Assembly: GCA_963809815.1 (NCBI GenBank)
Contig: CAWELM010000025.1
Span: 310,001 to 374,000, forward strand
Length of the DNA: 64,000 bases
Reading direction: 5' to 3'
Origin: CAVVJA01 sp963809815
GTDB taxonomy: Bacteria > Actinomycetota > Actinomycetes > Mycobacteriales > Jatrophihabitantaceae
Below the pieces are notes generated by a model. The model saw only the letters and a program-made list of their open reading frames with translations. It did not search any database and had not been told where the DNA came from. Made by a program: the position numbers and the translations under genes. Below are positions 62,042-64,000 of this stretch, in pieces; position 1 is the stretch's first letter, and each line of letters begins with the position of its first letter.

Positions 62042-63178
62042 GTGCTGCTCGGAATGGATGAGTACCCCTACCACCAGATCACGGCGACCTTCGCCGGGGT
62101 TGGTGGAACTGACCCGGCCTGGAACGACGGGCACTACCTCTGTCTCAGCGACATGGCCGGTGAGGTGGCACTCGCCTCGTCGCTGCGGCTGTACCAGAAC
62201 AACGACGTGATGGACGGCTTTGTGTGTGTCCGGCACGCGGGGAAGCAGCACAACATCCGGGTTTCGCGCCGGCTGCGGCCGGACATGGGCACGCTGGCCG
62301 TCGGCCCGCTGCGGCTGGAGATCGTCGAGCCGTTGCAGTCGGTGCGACTGGTGCTCGAGGACAACGAGCACGACATCTCGCTGGACCTGACGTGTCGCAA
62401 CAGCGTGCTGCCGTATGAGGACCCAGCCGAAGTGACGCGCGTCGACGGCCGGCTGATCAGCGAGCGAATCACCTACGAGGTGACCGGCAAGTGCGACGGA
62501 TGGGTGCAGGTCGGCGGCGACCGCGTACGGCTCAACCCGGCAATCGACTCCTTCTTCCGCAACCACTCGTGGGGTTACCAGGCCGGGCGAGGGGGTCCGC
62601 GCCTCTACGGTGCGCCGCTCGTCGGTGTGCAGCGTCGCGTACCCGGGATCCGGCAATGGGTGCTCTTCGACCTGCCTGATCACGGCGGGTTCTGGTTTGT
62701 CGACCCAAGCGGACGAAGCGCGTCCGGCAAGGGTGCGATTCTGTATCCGGACCGGAGTGTGCCGGTCATGGACGTCGCGCACGAGCTCGAGTTCTACGAC
62801 GGAGGGCGCCGCCTCAAGAGCGGCACGGTGCGCCTCACCGACGCCGACGGCGTTGTCCGCGAGTACACGATCAAGGACTTGGGCTGGGTGTACACCCAGG
62901 GCGGCGGTTACTTCGGCGGCTTCAACGATGGGCTCGGCCAGGGCGTTTACCGCGGCGACTACCACGTCGAGGGAGAGGTCTGGGACGTCTCACACCCGAC
63001 CACCATCGTTGACGCGGACGGCAAAGCCTTCGAGTTCGATCACGCCTGGGCCGAGAACTTCACCCGGCTGACGTGCGACGGCGCGCGCGGCCTGGCGCAC
63101 TTCGAGTGCGTGGTCATTCAAGAAGCCCAGGGGTGGACGACCCGGCCCGGCAAAGCGTCGACCGGTGGGATGCAATGA
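62042..63178 (+). CDS. DUF7064/7065-like (lipocalin-like, CrtC/AttH-type) protein
   Basis: 378 residues from GTG 62042, with AGAGGA upstream. No catalytic family is certain. The segments NDGHYLCLSDMAGEVALASS, HSWGYQAGRGGPR and KDLGWVYTQGGGYFGGFNDG recall the two-lipocalin-half proteins (DUF7064/7065, related to hydroxyneurosporene synthase) that occur in actinobacterial degradation operons. It is coupled to the next gene (ATGA overlap). A hydration or binding role on a hydrophobic substrate is possible. Confidence 0.65.
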   Translation: MLLGMDEYPYHQITATFAGVGGTDPAWNDGHYLCLSDMAGEVALASSLRLYQNNDVMDGFVCVRHAGKQHNIRVSRRLRPDMGTLAVGPLRLEIVEPLQSVRLVLEDNEHDISLDLTCRNSVLPYEDPAEVTRVDGRLISERITYEVTGKCDGWVQVGGDRVRLNPAIDSFFRNHSWGYQAGRGGPRLYGAPLVGVQRRVPGIRQWVLFDLPDHGGFWFVDPSGRSASGKGAILYPDRSVPVMDVAHELEFYDGGRRLKSGTVRLTDADGVVREYTIKDLGWVYTQGGGYFGGFNDGLGQGVYRGDYHVEGEVWDVSHPTTIVDADGKAFEFDHAWAENFTRLTCDGARGLAHFECVVIQEAQGWTTRPGKASTGGMQ

Positions 63179-63609
63179 ACGACGCGGTGAAGCAGATCAG
63201 TGACATGATGTTCCGCTACGCGGAGCTGTTCGACACTGGCCGGTTCGACGAGTTCGCGGCACTGTTCGAGCATGGCAAGTGGCACAAGGCCAAGCCCGGC
63301 GCCACGGCCGCCCGGAAGTGGATCGACGACAACGTCCAGCTGTACGACGGGCTCACGCATACGAAGCACGTGACGACCAACGTGGTGGTCGACGTCGACG
63401 AGGCCGCGGGCACGGCCGAGGCGACCGCCTACGTGACGATCTTCCAGGCGCTACCGGACTTCCCGCTCCAGCCGATCTTCTCCGGCCGCTACCAGGACCG
63501 CTTCACGCGCATCGATGGCCGCTGGTGGTGGTCCCAGCGTGCGGTGGTTGGCGACCTCTACGGTGACATCTCCCGGCACGTGAAATACGGGCCGCCGGAG
63601 TCAAGGTGA
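63175..63609 (+). CDS. SnoaL/NTF2-like domain protein
   Basis: 144 residues from ATG 63175, which overlaps the upstream stop by ATGA. The NTF2-like fold is suggested by MFRYAELFDTGRFDEFAALF, HTKHVTTNVVVDVDEAAGTA and GRYQDRFTRIDGRWWWSQRAV. Such domains serve as ketosteroid isomerase- or dehydratase-like enzymes, or as subunits of ring hydroxylases. Catalysis is uncertain. The next gene starts with a GTGA overlap. Confidence 0.82.
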   Translation: MNDAVKQISDMMFRYAELFDTGRFDEFAALFEHGKWHKAKPGATAARKWIDDNVQLYDGLTHTKHVTTNVVVDVDEAAGTAEATAYVTIFQALPDFPLQPIFSGRYQDRFTRIDGRWWWSQRAVVGDLYGDISRHVKYGPPESR

Positions 63610-63944
63610 ATTCTCTGGTCCTCGGTGGCACCGGATTCGTCGGCCGCCGGCTCGTCGAGGTCCTCGTCGCGGAGAACACTCGCGGGCCGCTATTCAGCCG
63701 ACTGTTCACGCCCGTCCATCACGGCATGTTGGACGCCAGCAAGATCACCACAGCACTAGGCGTGATGCCCTCGTATGACCTTCGCACCGGCCACGCCAAC
63801 ACGCTCGAGTGGTACCGGCGTTCCGGGGCCGCGGCGGTTGAAAACGCGCGATCCGATCCGCTGTGGAACCGCACGTTCGACTTCGGCTACGAGGCCGAAG
63901 TCGCTGCGCACGTCCGCAATGCGCCCCTCCGAAAGGACGCCTGA
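63606..63944 (+). pseudogene. Internally deleted NAD-dependent epimerase
   Basis: 112 residues from GTG 63606, overlapping the previous stop by GTGA. The N-terminal NSLVLGGTGFVGRRLVEVLV is an intact Rossmann start (GGxGFxG). From about residue 26 the sequence jumps to the C-terminal part of such enzymes (TPVHHGMLDASKITTALG, HANTLEWYRRSG), so about 200 residues, including the YxxxK site, are missing. The join is in frame at about 63670-63690. It cannot be catalytic as an epimerase, but it keeps the operon's coupling (TGATG to the next gene). A dedicated short protein is less likely. Confidence 0.7.
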
Positions 63945-64000
63945 TGAACTCTGCGGTTGCCGAACTGATCGACAAGAACCAGATCGCCGATCTCTGCGCG
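63944..64000 (+). CDS. SnoaL/NTF2-like protein, 5' end (cut by window)
   Basis: ATG 63944 overlaps the previous stop by TGATG. Only 19 residues are in the window: MNSAVAELIDKNQIADLC A, an N-terminus like that of the SnoaL_4 group, in which I-A-D-L-C/A-R-Y usually follows. It would be the second such protein in the operon. The rest lies outside. Confidence 0.5.
   Translation, partial: MNSAVAELIDKNQIADLCA

Overview
The window is high-GC DNA, almost fully coding on both strands, with frequent GTG/TTG starts, purine-rich ribosome sites and 4-base stop/start overlaps. Together with a SARP/AfsR-type regulator, a MalT-like LuxR regulator, PPK2, a PPOX-fold oxidase, secreted M1 and M28 peptidases and apolipoprotein N-acyltransferase, this points to a soil-type actinomycete. 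The genus cannot be fixed from the sequence. No rRNA, tRNA, CRISPR array, insertion sequence or phage module was recognised. Both ends cut through genes.

Layout: 0-2.4 kb, end of a GH65 disaccharide phosphorylase followed by its beta-phosphoglucomutase-like HAD partner. 2.4-6.8 kb, a sugar-acid block: a LarA-type nickel-pincer racemase/epimerase homologue, a mannitol-dehydrogenase-family oxidoreductase and an FGGY gluconokinase; together these could take fructuronate/mannonate to gluconate and 6-phosphogluconate. 6.8-15.4 kb, small enzymes, a frameshifted PucR regulator, a DUF4389 membrane protein, ornithine aminotransferase (rocD), a secreted M1 peptidase and small DUF proteins. 15.7-21.8 kb, a large MFS-Lnt fusion protein, a CPBP protease, a MerB-like protein and a GMC oxidoreductase. 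21.9-27.7 kb, a decayed Dyp-type peroxidase next to a giant SARP/cyclase-like/ATPase/TPR regulator whose 3' end runs into a second reading unit. 28-39.8 kb, mixed housekeeping and stress genes (methyltransferase, membrane-anchored hydrolase, NUDIX, PPOX, HD-GYP-like/LuxR fusion, cupin, GNAT-TetR pair, PaaK-like ligase, metallo-beta-lactamase fold enzyme). 40-51.3 kb, a secreted M28 peptidase, ppk2, a MalT-like regulator, an MFS exporter, a PhzF/hydrolase pair, an epimerase and a membrane protein. 51.6-57.3 kb, a MarR-drrA-drrB-like efflux operon with a perfect 20-bp palindrome in front, a beta-lactamase-fold hydrolase and a second, frameshifted M28 peptidase. 57.5-64 kb, a methyltransferase, an MFS exporter, a cupin, and divergent SDR genes sharing a near-perfect palindrome. 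The rightward SDR heads a tightly coupled catabolic-looking operon (SDR, lipocalin-like protein, SnoaL-like protein, an internally deleted epimerase, a second SnoaL-like protein) that runs off the end.

Most notable points: the predicted LarA-homologue/UxuB-like/GntK route; the MFS-apolipoprotein N-acyltransferase fusion; two M28 paralogues in which the usual last zinc-ligand His appears replaced; three strong dyad operators; and a local concentration of frameshifts at 21.9-23.9 kb, with isolated ones in PucR and the second M28 gene, which may be real gene decay or assembly indels.
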